In this document: piece after piece, positions 42,999 to 51,566 of the stretch
How the letters are laid out: each line of letters begins with the position of its first letter
Position numbering within the stretch: the first letter of the stretch is position 1
DNA from: CAWUEZ02 sp963921355
GTDB taxonomy: Bacteria > Pseudomonadota > Alphaproteobacteria > Thalassobaculales > Thalassobaculaceae
Assembly (NCBI GenBank): GCA_963921355.3
Contig: OZ001190.1
Coordinates: 558,001-622,000 of the forward strand
Direction: 5' to 3'
Length of the DNA: 64,000 nt
Position numbers and translations under genes: made by a program
The notes under the pieces: model-generated
Told to the model about the DNA's origin: nothing
Seen by the model: the letters and a program-made list of their open reading frames with translations, nothing else
Database searches by the model: none

Positions 42999-43133
42999 TC
43001 AGGCGGACAGACGCTTACGCCCCTTCGCGCGGCGGGCGCGGATCACGCGGCGACCACCGACGGTGGCCATGCGGGAGCGAAAGCCGTGGCGGCGCTTGCG
43101 GACGAGAACGCTCGGTTGATAGGTGCGCTTCAC
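42999..43133 (-). CDS. rpmH: 50S ribosomal protein L34
   Basis: A 44-residue highly basic protein: KRTYQPSVLVRKRRHGFRSR then MATVGGRRVIRARRAKGRKRLSA, the full L34 sequence. It starts with GTG at 43133, with GGAGG about 6 nt upstream; no ATG gives a complete protein. It heads the rpmH-rnpA-yidD-yidC-engB operon and has a near-consensus promoter upstream. Confidence 0.97.
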   Translation of the reverse strand: MKRTYQPSVLVRKRRHGFRSRMATVGGRRVIRARRAKGRKRLSA

Positions 43134-43180
43134 GGGAAGCCTCCGTCACGTCGACATCTGATGCTCGGAACGAGCGAGGG

Positions 43181-43209
43181 TGTATATAAGCTCCAGCGCA
43201 GCCTGTCAA
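43181..43209 (-). promoter_or_regulatory. rpmH: Near-consensus sigma70 promoter for rpmH operon
   Basis: On the minus strand TTGACA (43209-43204), a 17-nt spacer and TATACA (43186-43181), 48 nt before the rpmH start codon. It is the best promoter match in the window and fits the high expression of a ribosomal protein gene. Confidence 0.8.
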
Positions 43210-43290
43210 CGACGGTTCGGCCCGGTATCCCGATCGAGAGTGCATCTGAACAAGCTCGCATAAATCGGGACACAGAACTGCCGCATCACA

Positions 43291-43896
43291 CTACGAACCC
43301 GGCCCGACCGACTGCCGCGCCCGGAGGGCCTGTGACAGGGTGCCGTCGTCCAGATAGTCCAGTTCACCGCCGACCGGAACACCGTGCGCCAGACGGGAGA
43401 TTCTTACCCCGCATGCGGCCAGGCGGTCGGCGACATAGTGGGCCGTCGTCTGGCCGTCGACCGTGGCGTTCATCGCCAGGATCACCTCGGTCACCGCCGG
43501 TTCACCAGCGCGCGCCACGAGGGTGTCGACGTTGAGATCCTCCGGGCCGACGCCGTCGAGCGCCGATAGCACACCGCCAAGCACGTGATACCGGCCTTTA
43601 AAGGCGGCGGCCCGTTCCAGTGCCCATACATCACCGACATCCTCAACCACGCAGATGGTCGACGGATCCCGGCGTTCATCCTGACAGATCGCGCACGGAT
43701 CGACGGTATCGAAGTTGCCGCAGACCGAGCAGGTCCGGATCGAGTCCGCGGCCGCCGCCAGGGCGTCGGCCAGGGGGACCATCAGCGCTTCCCGCCGCTT
43801 CATCAGGTGCAGCACCGCGCGCCGAGCCGATCGGGGGCCGAGCCCGGGCAGCTTGGCGAGCAGTTGCATCACCCGATCCAGATCACCGGCTGCCAT
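43291..43896 (-). CDS. recR: Recombination protein RecR
   Basis: A 201-residue RecF-pathway mediator that forms a DNA clamp with RecO. Helix-hairpin-helix LLAKLPGLGPRSARRAVLHLM is followed by a C4 zinc finger (CSVCGNFDTVDPCAIC), the Toprim domain (TICVVEDVGDVWALERA, GRYHVLGGVLSALDGVGPEDL, EVILAMNATVDGQTTAHY) and the RLAHGVPVGGELDYLDDGTL Walker B-like end. It follows ybaB after 22 bp in the dnaX-ybaB-recR operon, a widely conserved order. Confidence 0.97.
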   Translation of the reverse strand: MAAGDLDRVMQLLAKLPGLGPRSARRAVLHLMKRREALMVPLADALAAAADSIRTCSVCGNFDTVDPCAICQDERRDPSTICVVEDVGDVWALERAAAFKGRYHVLGGVLSALDGVGPEDLNVDTLVARAGEPAVTEVILAMNATVDGQTTAHYVADRLAACGVRISRLAHGVPVGGELDYLDDGTLSQALRARQSVGPGS

Positions 43897-43918
43897 GGTC
43901 GACGGTCCGTGCCCCGGG

Positions 43919-44242
43919 TCAGAACGGCAGTTTGAAGCCCGGCGGCAGGGGCAGGCCGCCGGTCAGTTCCTTCATCTCATCCGCCGCCACGGCTTCCGCC
44001 TTGGCCTTGGCATCGTTGATGGCGGCGACGATCAGATCCTCGAGCATCTCGGCGTCCTTGGCCTCAAGCAGGGTCGGATCGATCGACAGCCCGCGCGCTG
44101 CGCCCTTCGCGGTCATGGTCAACCGGACCATGCCGCCGCCGGATGTTCCCTCGATCTCCATCTGCTCGAGCTTGTCCTGCATATCCTGCATGCGGGACTG
44201 CATTTCCTGGGCCTGCTTCATCATCTGGCCGAGGTTTTTCAT
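43919..44242 (-). CDS. ybaB: YbaB/EbfC family nucleoid-associated protein
   Basis: A 107-residue dimeric DNA-binding protein. The helix MMKQAQEMQSRMQDMQDKLEQMEIEGTSGGGMVRLTMTAKG and the DLIVAAINDAKAKAEAVAADEM helix match the family closely, ending GLPLPPGFKLPF. It lies between dnaX and recR (18 and 22 bp gaps). It probably shapes local DNA structure; no specific target is implied. Confidence 0.96.
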   Translation of the reverse strand: MKNLGQMMKQAQEMQSRMQDMQDKLEQMEIEGTSGGGMVRLTMTAKGAARGLSIDPTLLEAKDAEMLEDLIVAAINDAKAKAEAVAADEMKELTGGLPLPPGFKLPF

Positions 44243-44260
44243 GATCCAGCCCTCATTCGC

Positions 44261-46240
44261 CTAACCCTCACTTGCTTGACCCGCACGGCGCGGGAGTTCG
44301 GTTTCATCCGGTTCGGGATCCGTCGGCGCCGACGTAGCGGTGTCGACCACCCGTTCAATCGTCGCGCCGGGGAACAGTTCGAGGGCCTTGGCCACCACCG
44401 GATCCTGGGCGGCCTTGGCGTGCACTTCCGCCAGGGCGGCAGCACGCTGGGCCCGCAGCGTCGGCGCCCCCTCGTCCTCGGAAATCTCGACCATCCAGTC
44501 CCGCCCGGTCCAGTGCGGCAGATGGGCGGCCAGTTGGGCGGCGATCCGGGGGTCGGTGCCGGCTTCCGGTCGAATGATCAGGCGCCCGGGTTCGAAGGCG
44601 ACACAATGAACCGCGTTCACCAGCTGGGCCGACAGAATGGCCTCACCGCGGCGAAACGCCAGGTCCGCGACTCCGACGAAATCGCTCGGAACCGGGTCGA
44701 TCCCGTCCTCCGGATCGCCATCGAGTTCGGCCTCCAGCTCGACCGGCGGCGGGCCTTCGGTGATGAAGGCCGGAACCGCATCCGCCTCGGGCGCGTTTTG
44801 ATGCGGTGCGGTGTCTTCCAAGCTCTGCGGTGGCCCGGCGGACACATCGGGGGCGGCCGGTTCCGTGAGTGCTTCGGACAGCGGTTCAGAGGATGGCTCG
44901 GGCGGTTGCGGCTCGGCCGGCGCCTGAACCGGCGCCGGGGGGCGTGCCGGCGCCTCCCCAGAGCCCATCGCCGGACCGGTAGACGCCGCAGATACGCCGG
45001 ATGCGGACGCGCCGGTCGACGTTGGGCCGGATGCGGACAGCGGACGGTCGGTCAGGATCCGCACCAGATCCGCCGGATCCGGCAGATCCGCACTGTAGGC
45101 AAGGCGGATCAGCACCATCTCGGCGGCGTCGATCGGGACCGGCGCCCCCTGTACCTCGGCGATCCCCTTGCTCAGCATCTGCCAGGCCCGGGTCAGGGCC
45201 GGAACAGGCAAGCGGTCGGCGAGCGCCCGCCCGCGGTCCCGTTCGGCCTCCGACAGGTCGTTGGCGCCCGCCGCCTGCGGGGCCGCCTTCATGCGCGTCA
45301 CCCCATGGGTGAGGTCCATGAGATCCTGAATAACGACCAGAGGATCCGCGCCGCCGGCATGCAGGTCGGTGAGCCGGTCAAGCGCCGCGGCGATCCGGCC
45401 GGCCATCAGGTCCTCGAACAGGTCGTAGATCCCGTTTCGGTCGACCAGCCCCAGCATGTCGGCGACCTGCTCGGCCGTCACCGGGCCGCTCGACAGCGCC
45501 ACCGCCTGATCGAGGATCGACAGGCCGTCGCGCGCCGACCCATCGGCCGCCCGGGCGATCATCCGCAGCGCTTCCTCTTCGGCCACGACGCCTTCCGATC
45601 CGCACACCTTTTGGAACAGCTCGATGAGCTGCGCGATATCGATCCGGCGCAGATCGAACCGCTGGCAGCGCGACAGGACGGTGATCGGAACCTTGCGGAT
45701 CTCGGTCGTCGCGAAGATGAACTTGGCATGCTCCGGCGGCTCTTCGAGCGTCTTCAGCAACGCGTTGAAGGCGGCGTTCGACAGCATATGCATTTCGTCG
45801 ATGATGTAGACTTTGTACCGTGCCGATACCGGTCGGTAGCGGATGTTCTCGATCAGCTCGCGAATATCGCCGACACCGGTATGGGAGGCGGCGTCCATCT
45901 CCAGAACGTCGACGTGGCGATCCTCGGTGATCGCCCGACAATTGTCGCAGACACCGCAGGGCTGCATCGTCGGCCCGCCAGTGCCGTCCGGCCCGATGCA
46001 GTTCAGCCCCTTGGCGATGATCCGGGCGGTGGTCGTCTTGCCGACCCCGCGAACGCCGGTCAGCACGAACGCATGGTGGACACGGTTCTGTTCGAAGGCG
46101 TTCTTGAGAGTCCGCACCAGCGCGCCCTGGCCGAGCAGATCGTCAAAGGTCTGGGGCCGGTACTTGCGGGCGAGCACCCGGTATTCGCCGGCTTCGGAGA
46201 CTGACGCTGGCTGGGCGGCGGGATCGGCTGTGTCGGTCAT
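44261..46240 (-). CDS. dnaX: DNA polymerase III subunit gamma/tau
   Basis: The 659-residue clamp-loader ATPase. Walker A is LTGVRGVGKTTTARI, the zinc module is NCIGPDGTGGPTMQPCGVCDNC, Walker B is VYIIDEMHMLSNAAFNALLKTLEEPP, and the sensor/SRC motif is VPITVLSRCQRFDLRRI. A Pro/Ala-rich linker (about 395-500) leads to tau domain V. The start at 46240 is the second possible Met and gives normal spacing; MRLPPTDQPP upstream looks untranslated. Whether gamma is made by frameshifting cannot be judged. The SRP RNA gene lies 77 bp upstream. Confidence 0.96.
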   Translation of the reverse strand: MTDTADPAAQPASVSEAGEYRVLARKYRPQTFDDLLGQGALVRTLKNAFEQNRVHHAFVLTGVRGVGKTTTARIIAKGLNCIGPDGTGGPTMQPCGVCDNCRAITEDRHVDVLEMDAASHTGVGDIRELIENIRYRPVSARYKVYIIDEMHMLSNAAFNALLKTLEEPPEHAKFIFATTEIRKVPITVLSRCQRFDLRRIDIAQLIELFQKVCGSEGVVAEEEALRMIARAADGSARDGLSILDQAVALSSGPVTAEQVADMLGLVDRNGIYDLFEDLMAGRIAAALDRLTDLHAGGADPLVVIQDLMDLTHGVTRMKAAPQAAGANDLSEAERDRGRALADRLPVPALTRAWQMLSKGIAEVQGAPVPIDAAEMVLIRLAYSADLPDPADLVRILTDRPLSASGPTSTGASASGVSAASTGPAMGSGEAPARPPAPVQAPAEPQPPEPSSEPLSEALTEPAAPDVSAGPPQSLEDTAPHQNAPEADAVPAFITEGPPPVELEAELDGDPEDGIDPVPSDFVGVADLAFRRGEAILSAQLVNAVHCVAFEPGRLIIRPEAGTDPRIAAQLAAHLPHWTGRDWMVEISEDEGAPTLRAQRAAALAEVHAKAAQDPVVAKALELFPGATIERVVDTATSAPTDPEPDETELPRRAGQASEG

Positions 46241-46317
46241 GGCGCGATCATAGGGCGGCTGATCGGTCGGCGGAAGCCGCACCGGATGCGCAAACTACGA
46301 TCGTTTGAATGAGCGGT

Positions 46318-46411
46318 GGAAGACTGGCAGCGACCCGGACCGAAACTCGTTACGGCTGCTTCCTTCCGGACCTGACCGGGTTGGCGAGGAGCCCGTCCGC
46401 GCCAGCCTTCC
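46318..46411 (-). ncRNA. ffs: Small signal recognition particle RNA (4.5S type)
   Basis: Read on the minus strand, the core GGTCAGGTCCGGAAGGAAGC is the conserved SRP domain IV apical loop that binds Ffh. The ends GGAAGGCTGGC (46411-46401) and GCCAGTCTTCC (46328-46318) pair with one G-U, closing a 94-nt hairpin-like RNA of the right size. An AT-rich TACTATATC just upstream of the 5' end is a plausible -10 box. Location next to dnaX is common in bacteria. Confidence 0.96.
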
Positions 46412-46544
46412 GCCCTCGATATAGTACGTCGCCCCTGTCCCGCGCAAGGGCGCCGCAAACCGGCACCCGTCATACAAGCGTCGCTTGTTGCCCCCGGCCG
46501 ACGCAGCTAGCCTGTACCGACCCCGTTTTTGAGGAGACCGACTC

Positions 46545-47009
46545 ATGGCCACGCAGCCCATTCCCTCCGGAATGGCGGGAGCGCTTCCATATCTGTTCGT
46601 CGATGATGGCCCGGCCGCCATGGACTGGTACTGCCGCTATCTCGGCGGAATCGAGCTGATGCGCATGCCCGGCCCGGACGGCCACGGTCTGATGCACGGC
46701 GAGGTGCAGATCAACGGCCAGTCGCTGATGCTGAGCCAGGCTTATCCAGACTGGGGCACCCGTGCCCCGATCGCCGACCAGCTGCCGTCATCGAAACTGA
46801 TGCTCTATGTCGAGGACGTGGATGCCGCAGCCGCGGAATGCGCTGCGGGCGGAGCAACTGTCCTGCGGGCGCCGGAGGACATGTTCTGGGGCGACCGCAT
46901 GGCCGAGCTGCGCGATCCGTTCGGCCATCTCTGGATGCTCGCCACCCATGTCGAGGACGTGACGGAGTCGGAGATCAACCGGCGCGCCGCGGAGATGTTC
47001 GGCGCATGA
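46545..47009 (+). CDS. VOC family (PhnB/glyoxalase-like) protein
   Basis: A 154-residue two-module vicinal oxygen chelate protein: GALPYLFVDDGPAAMDWYCRYLGGIELMRM, HGLMHGEVQINGQSLMLSQAYPDWG, LMLYVEDVDAAAAECAAGGATVLRAPEDMFWGDRMAELRDPFGHLWMLATHVEDVT. The GDRMAELRDPFGHxW segment is typical of PhnB-like proteins; substrate unknown. GAGGAG lies 11 nt upstream. The stop overlaps the eda start (ATGA). Confidence 0.88.
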   Translation: MATQPIPSGMAGALPYLFVDDGPAAMDWYCRYLGGIELMRMPGPDGHGLMHGEVQINGQSLMLSQAYPDWGTRAPIADQLPSSKLMLYVEDVDAAAAECAAGGATVLRAPEDMFWGDRMAELRDPFGHLWMLATHVEDVTESEINRRAAEMFGA

Positions 47010-47611
47010 CCCAGGCGGTACGTGATGTTCTGACGCGGGGACCGGTCATTCCGGTCGTGACGATCGAGGATGCCGACAGCGCCGGCGGGATCGACGTGAT
47101 CGAGGTGACCCTGCGCACCCCGGCGGCGATCGACGCCGTGCGCCGGATCCGCCGCGAGGTGCCCGAGATGCTGGTGGGTGTCGGGACCCTGCTCGATGAA
47201 CCCCAGATCGCCGTGGTGCTCGACGCCGGGGCCCAGTTCGCGGTCTCGCCGGGTCTTGATCTGTATCTGGCCGACAAGGTGGTCGCCCAGGGCCTGCCCC
47301 TGCTGCCGGGGATCCAGACGGTGTCGGAAGCGATGGCGGCCCGCCGCGCCGGTTTCGACACCCTCAAGTTCTTCCCGGCCAAACCGGCGGGAGGACCGGC
47401 CATCCTCGATCAGATCCGTCCGGTCCTCCCGGACCTGGCATTCTGCCCGACCGGGGGAATCAGCGCCGATTCCGCGGGCGACTATCTGCGGCTCGGCAAC
47501 GTGCTGTGCGTCGGCGGCAGCTTCCCTGCACCCGGCGATGCCATCCGGGCCGGCGACTGGGATCGTATTCGCGATCTGGCGCAGGCCGCGCGGGCGCTGG
47601 CGACGGCGTAA
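47006..47611 (+). CDS. eda: KDPG/KHG aldolase with a 9-residue internal deletion
   Basis: A 201-residue Entner-Doudoroff aldolase that splits 2-keto-3-deoxy-6-phosphogluconate to pyruvate and glyceraldehyde-3-phosphate. The catalytic Glu (VIEVTLRT) and Schiff-base Lys (DTLKFFPAKPAGG) and the phosphate loop FCPTGGIS are present. Against E. coli Eda, PVIPVVTIEDADSA is followed at once by GGIDVIEVTLRT: nine residues (VPMAKALVA in E. coli, the first helix) are absent, an in-frame loss of 27 bp at about 47084. It is translated from the VOC stop codon. Activity is doubtful if the sequence is right. Confidence 0.88.
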   Translation: MTQAVRDVLTRGPVIPVVTIEDADSAGGIDVIEVTLRTPAAIDAVRRIRREVPEMLVGVGTLLDEPQIAVVLDAGAQFAVSPGLDLYLADKVVAQGLPLLPGIQTVSEAMAARRAGFDTLKFFPAKPAGGPAILDQIRPVLPDLAFCPTGGISADSAGDYLRLGNVLCVGGSFPAPGDAIRAGDWDRIRDLAQAARALATA

Positions 47612-47830
47612 CGCCTTGGGTCCGGGGAAAAAACCGGCTGGCTCCAGAATCGTATGGCACCTGGGCCGGGTTTCCGGTAGTGAACCCGAACCGGGTAGGG
47701 ATTTGACGTGATGATCGACCGCAGCCGACGAGTGGAGCGACGACGACAGACGCGACGACGCGTCTGATCCACCCGCGCCGGTCGACCGGGGCGGGCTTCC
47801 GTCCTCCCTCTTCGGCCAAGGTCGCACCCC

Positions 47831-48412
47831 ATGTTCATCATCCGCGCAGAAACTCCAGGCGACGCCACAGGCGTCGAATCGCTCAACGATCTCGGGTTCG
47901 GCCCCGATCGGCTGTCCCGTACGGTTTGGCAACTGCGCCGCGGTGCCATGGCCGAGGGCCTTGCCTTTGTCGCCACCCGCGTCACCACCGACCCGGGCGC
48001 GGATCGCGCCCACGGCGATCTGCTGGCCACCCTGCGGTTCTGGCCGGTTGATGGCGCGGGCACGGCCAGCGCTCTGCTGCTGGGGCCGCTCGCGGTACGG
48101 CCGGACCTGCGCGGCCGGGGCATCGGACGCGCCCTGGTCCGCCACGGTCTGCAAACGGCCTGCGACCAGGGTTGGAACCTTTGCCTGGTCTCGGGGGAGC
48201 CGGAATACTACGAGCCCTTCGGGTTCCGGCCGGCAGCCCCGTTCGGCTTCACCCTGCCCGGGCCGGTTCGCTCCGGTTGGTTCCAGGTCTGCGAACTGCG
48301 GGCCGGCGCCCTGGAAGCGCTCCCGGCAGATGATGATCGGCTTCTCCAGCCGCGGAGGGGCCATCGATGGGGTTCCGGCGCGGCAGATGGTCGCCGGGTC
48401 AGGATCGGATGA
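47831..48412 (+). CDS. GNAT family N-acetyltransferase
   Basis: A 193-residue acetyltransferase of the YhbS-like subgroup. It begins MFIIRAETPGDATGVESLND, has ALLLGPLAVRPDLRGRGIGRALVRHGLQTACDQGWNLCLVSGEPEYYEPFGFRPA, where LRGRGIGRAL is the acetyl-CoA pyrophosphate loop. The substrate is unknown. The stop overlaps the TauE gene start (ATGA). The 219-bp gap upstream holds only small GC-rich inverted repeats. Confidence 0.88.
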   Translation: MFIIRAETPGDATGVESLNDLGFGPDRLSRTVWQLRRGAMAEGLAFVATRVTTDPGADRAHGDLLATLRFWPVDGAGTASALLLGPLAVRPDLRGRGIGRALVRHGLQTACDQGWNLCLVSGEPEYYEPFGFRPAAPFGFTLPGPVRSGWFQVCELRAGALEALPADDDRLLQPRRGHRWGSGAADGRRVRIG

Positions 48413-49167
48413 GCCTTGAAGGTGAGCTGTTCGGTTGGTCCGCCGGGATCTGGGCGCTGGTCGCCGGGATCTGTTTCGTCGCCGGCGTGGTGCGCGGGTT
48501 CACCGGATTCGGCTTTCCGCTGATCGTCGTTACCGCTTCCAGCCTTTTCCTGGCCCCGGTGGCCATCGTCCCGATCGCCCTGCTGCTGGACATCCTCGCG
48601 GGAGTGCGGATGCTTCCGGCGGTGCGGAGCGACGTCGACCGGCGCGGCGCCCTGATCCTGATCCTCGCCGCCGCCCCGGCGATCCCGCTCGGTGCCTGGC
48701 TGTTGGCGTCGATTGACACCGATACCATGCGGCTGGCGATCGGCATTGTTGTCCTGATCGCCGTCGTGTCCATCGCCAAAGGTTTGTCGCTCGTGCGACC
48801 GCCTGGAACGGCCCTGCTGGGGGGCACCGGCGTGGTGGCCGGCCTGATGTCCGGCGCCATGGGCATGCCAGGTCCCCCGGTCATCCTGCTCTATCTGTCC
48901 TCGCCCCTTCCGGTCGCCACCTTGCGGGCAACGGCGGTTGCCTTCTTCCTGTTCACCGACCTGGTCGCCATGGCCGCCCTTATGGGCTTCGGTGTGCTCG
49001 ACACGGTCGTGTTCTGGCAGGCGCTTTTGCTGGCCCCGGTCGTGGAGATCGCCGTTCTGGTCGGGCGCCGCCTCTACGGGGTCACCGACCCGTCGATGGT
49101 GAAGCGGGCCGCCCTGGTCCTGCTGACGGTCCTGGCGGTCGTCGCCATCGGCAAAGCGCTCTCTTAG
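48409..49167 (+). CDS. Sulfite exporter TauE/SafE family membrane protein
   Basis: A 252-residue anion permease with about eight helices in two repeats: GICFVAGVVRGFTGFGFPLIVVTASSLFLAPVAIVPIALLLDIL and GTGVVAGLMSGAMGMPGPPVILLYL share the family's paired glycine-rich motif. Members export sulfite, sulfoacetate or related organosulfonates; substrate not decidable. It is translationally coupled to the GNAT gene. The stop TAG is inside the following palindromic repeat. Confidence 0.9.
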   Translation: MSLEGELFGWSAGIWALVAGICFVAGVVRGFTGFGFPLIVVTASSLFLAPVAIVPIALLLDILAGVRMLPAVRSDVDRRGALILILAAAPAIPLGAWLLASIDTDTMRLAIGIVVLIAVVSIAKGLSLVRPPGTALLGGTGVVAGLMSGAMGMPGPPVILLYLSSPLPVATLRATAVAFFLFTDLVAMAALMGFGVLDTVVFWQALLLAPVVEIAVLVGRRLYGVTDPSMVKRAALVLLTVLAVVAIGKALS

Positions 49168-49282
49168 AGCCTGATTCGCTCAGATCGAGCTGATCTGAGC
49201 GGTGAATCAGTCTCTAGAACGCTAAAACAGAGCGAAATCCACCGTTCAGGCAGGCTCTTTCTGAACGGATTTCGCTTTAGAC
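49163..49282. repeat. Two adjacent palindromes (family D pair) at the 3' end of the TauE gene
   Basis: Element 1 (49163-49216): CTTAGAGCCTGATTCGCTCA, AGATCGAGCTGATCT, GCGGTGAATCAGTCTCTAG. Element 2 (49221-49282): GCTAAAACAGAGCGAAATCC, CGTTCAGGCAGGCTCTTTCTGAACG, GGATTTCGCTTTAGAC. Element 1 shares ends with the 31250 palindrome and the 325-512 repeats. The TauE stop codon (49165-49167) lies in the outer arm. Confidence 0.85.
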
Positions 49283-49290
49283 TGGCGCGC

Positions 49291-49812
49291 ATGTACATCC
49301 TCAAGCCCGGCGTCAAACGCGACCCCGAGCGGCGTTGGGCCCTGCCCGATCCGATCTTCTTCGGCCACGGCGCCTGCCACATCCTGGCCGGCGCCTATCT
49401 CCAGCGCCCACCACTGACGGGTTTCTGGGCGGAGCGTATCGTCCCGTGCGAACCGTTCGCCGGCACCCATGTCTATGTCACCGATGGCGAGATCGCCTTC
49501 GACTACCACGGCTATTCGGCCCGGCGCCGGTTGCTGGAGCACCAGGAGAGGGGTTGGTCTCGCCGGTACAACGGATGGCGCTGCACCTTGGAGACGGTCG
49601 ACTTTGACCTGCTCGACACCGCCGAGCTGAACCGGCGCAAGATGCTCGGTCCCGACCAGTACTTGTTCCCTGCCCTGCCGCGGGCGGAGCGCTTTATCGG
49701 CCGGATCGACCACCGACGGGCGTCCGCACAGGCCAGGCACACGGTCCCAACAGGCGAAGGCCGAACCGTTGCCGGTCCGGCCTTGCCGTTTTCCCTCGGG
49801 AATGAGGCCTGA
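49291..49812 (+). CDS. Conserved hypothetical protein
   Basis: A 173-residue soluble protein: MYILKPGVKRDPERRWALPDPIFFGHGACHILAGAYL, IVPCEPFAGTHVYVTDGEIAFDYHGYSARRRLLEHQERG, then RRKMLGPDQYLFPALPRAERFIGRID. Histidine and cysteine residues at FGHGACHI and the aromatic-rich core suggest a folded domain; base composition matches the neighbours. No function is recognised. It is followed by a convergent DUF4170 gene. Confidence 0.72.
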   Translation: MYILKPGVKRDPERRWALPDPIFFGHGACHILAGAYLQRPPLTGFWAERIVPCEPFAGTHVYVTDGEIAFDYHGYSARRRLLEHQERGWSRRYNGWRCTLETVDFDLLDTAELNRRKMLGPDQYLFPALPRAERFIGRIDHRRASAQARHTVPTGEGRTVAGPALPFSLGNEA

Positions 49813-49814
49813 GG

Positions 49815-50015
49815 TCAGGCCCGCGCGCCCTCACGCACGACCGTGAACCTGGCGAGGCAGATGCTGCGGGTTTCGACCGCGATCGTCTCCCAGGCCCGAT
49901 GGGCCTCCTTCGGGCAGCCGAACGGTCCCAGGATCCGCTCGGTCCCCTCGACCACCTGGTCGAATGTCGTGTTGGCGTACTCTCCGCCGATCACCCAATA
50001 GCGCTGATCTGACAT
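49815..50015 (-). CDS. DUF4170 domain-containing protein
   Basis: A 66-residue protein, MSDQRYWVIGGEYANTTFDQ then VVEGTERILGPFGCPKEAHRAWETIAVETRSICLARFTVV, which matches the small alphaproteobacterial DUF4170 family across its length. AAGGGAGAAA lies upstream. Function is unknown; it sits 24 bp downstream of aceA and is probably on the same transcript. Confidence 0.9.
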   Translation of the reverse strand: MSDQRYWVIGGEYANTTFDQVVEGTERILGPFGCPKEAHRAWETIAVETRSICLARFTVVREGARA

Positions 50016-50039
50016 GGCTTTTCTCCCTTACTCGGACCG

Positions 50040-51341
<1,302 letters not shown>

Positions 51342-51465
51342 TCTTCCGGTCCTTTCCCTCGATCCGAATTGCGCGGTCGTTGTGCGCCGCAATGTGAGGT
51401 GACCGTAAAAGGCTTCGAATTCGCCCGTCCATAAGTCATTGTTTGAAAATAAGTAACAGTGTCGA

Positions 51466-51506
51466 TCTTGTAAAATCCACTGAGGCGGTTTGGTAAATTT
51501 CGTAAA
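51466..51506. promoter_or_regulatory. Three TTnGTAAA boxes between aceA and its probable regulator
   Basis: TCTTGTAAA (51466-51474), then TTTGGTAAA (51489-51497) and TTTCGTAAA (51498-51506) in direct tandem. They resemble half of the (A/G)TTTGCAAA box bound by actinobacterial RamB (established for that family). Their placement between divergent aceA and the regulator suggests binding sites; this is inference. Confidence 0.5.
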
Positions 51507-51566
51507 AGGTTCGCATCCGCGAAAGACGCTGGATACACTCTGGGCGGACCAAAGGGACGGCGACAC

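Noticed and set aside
43715..46204. An 829-codon plus-strand frame
   Set aside because: Antisense to ybaB and dnaX, both certain genes.
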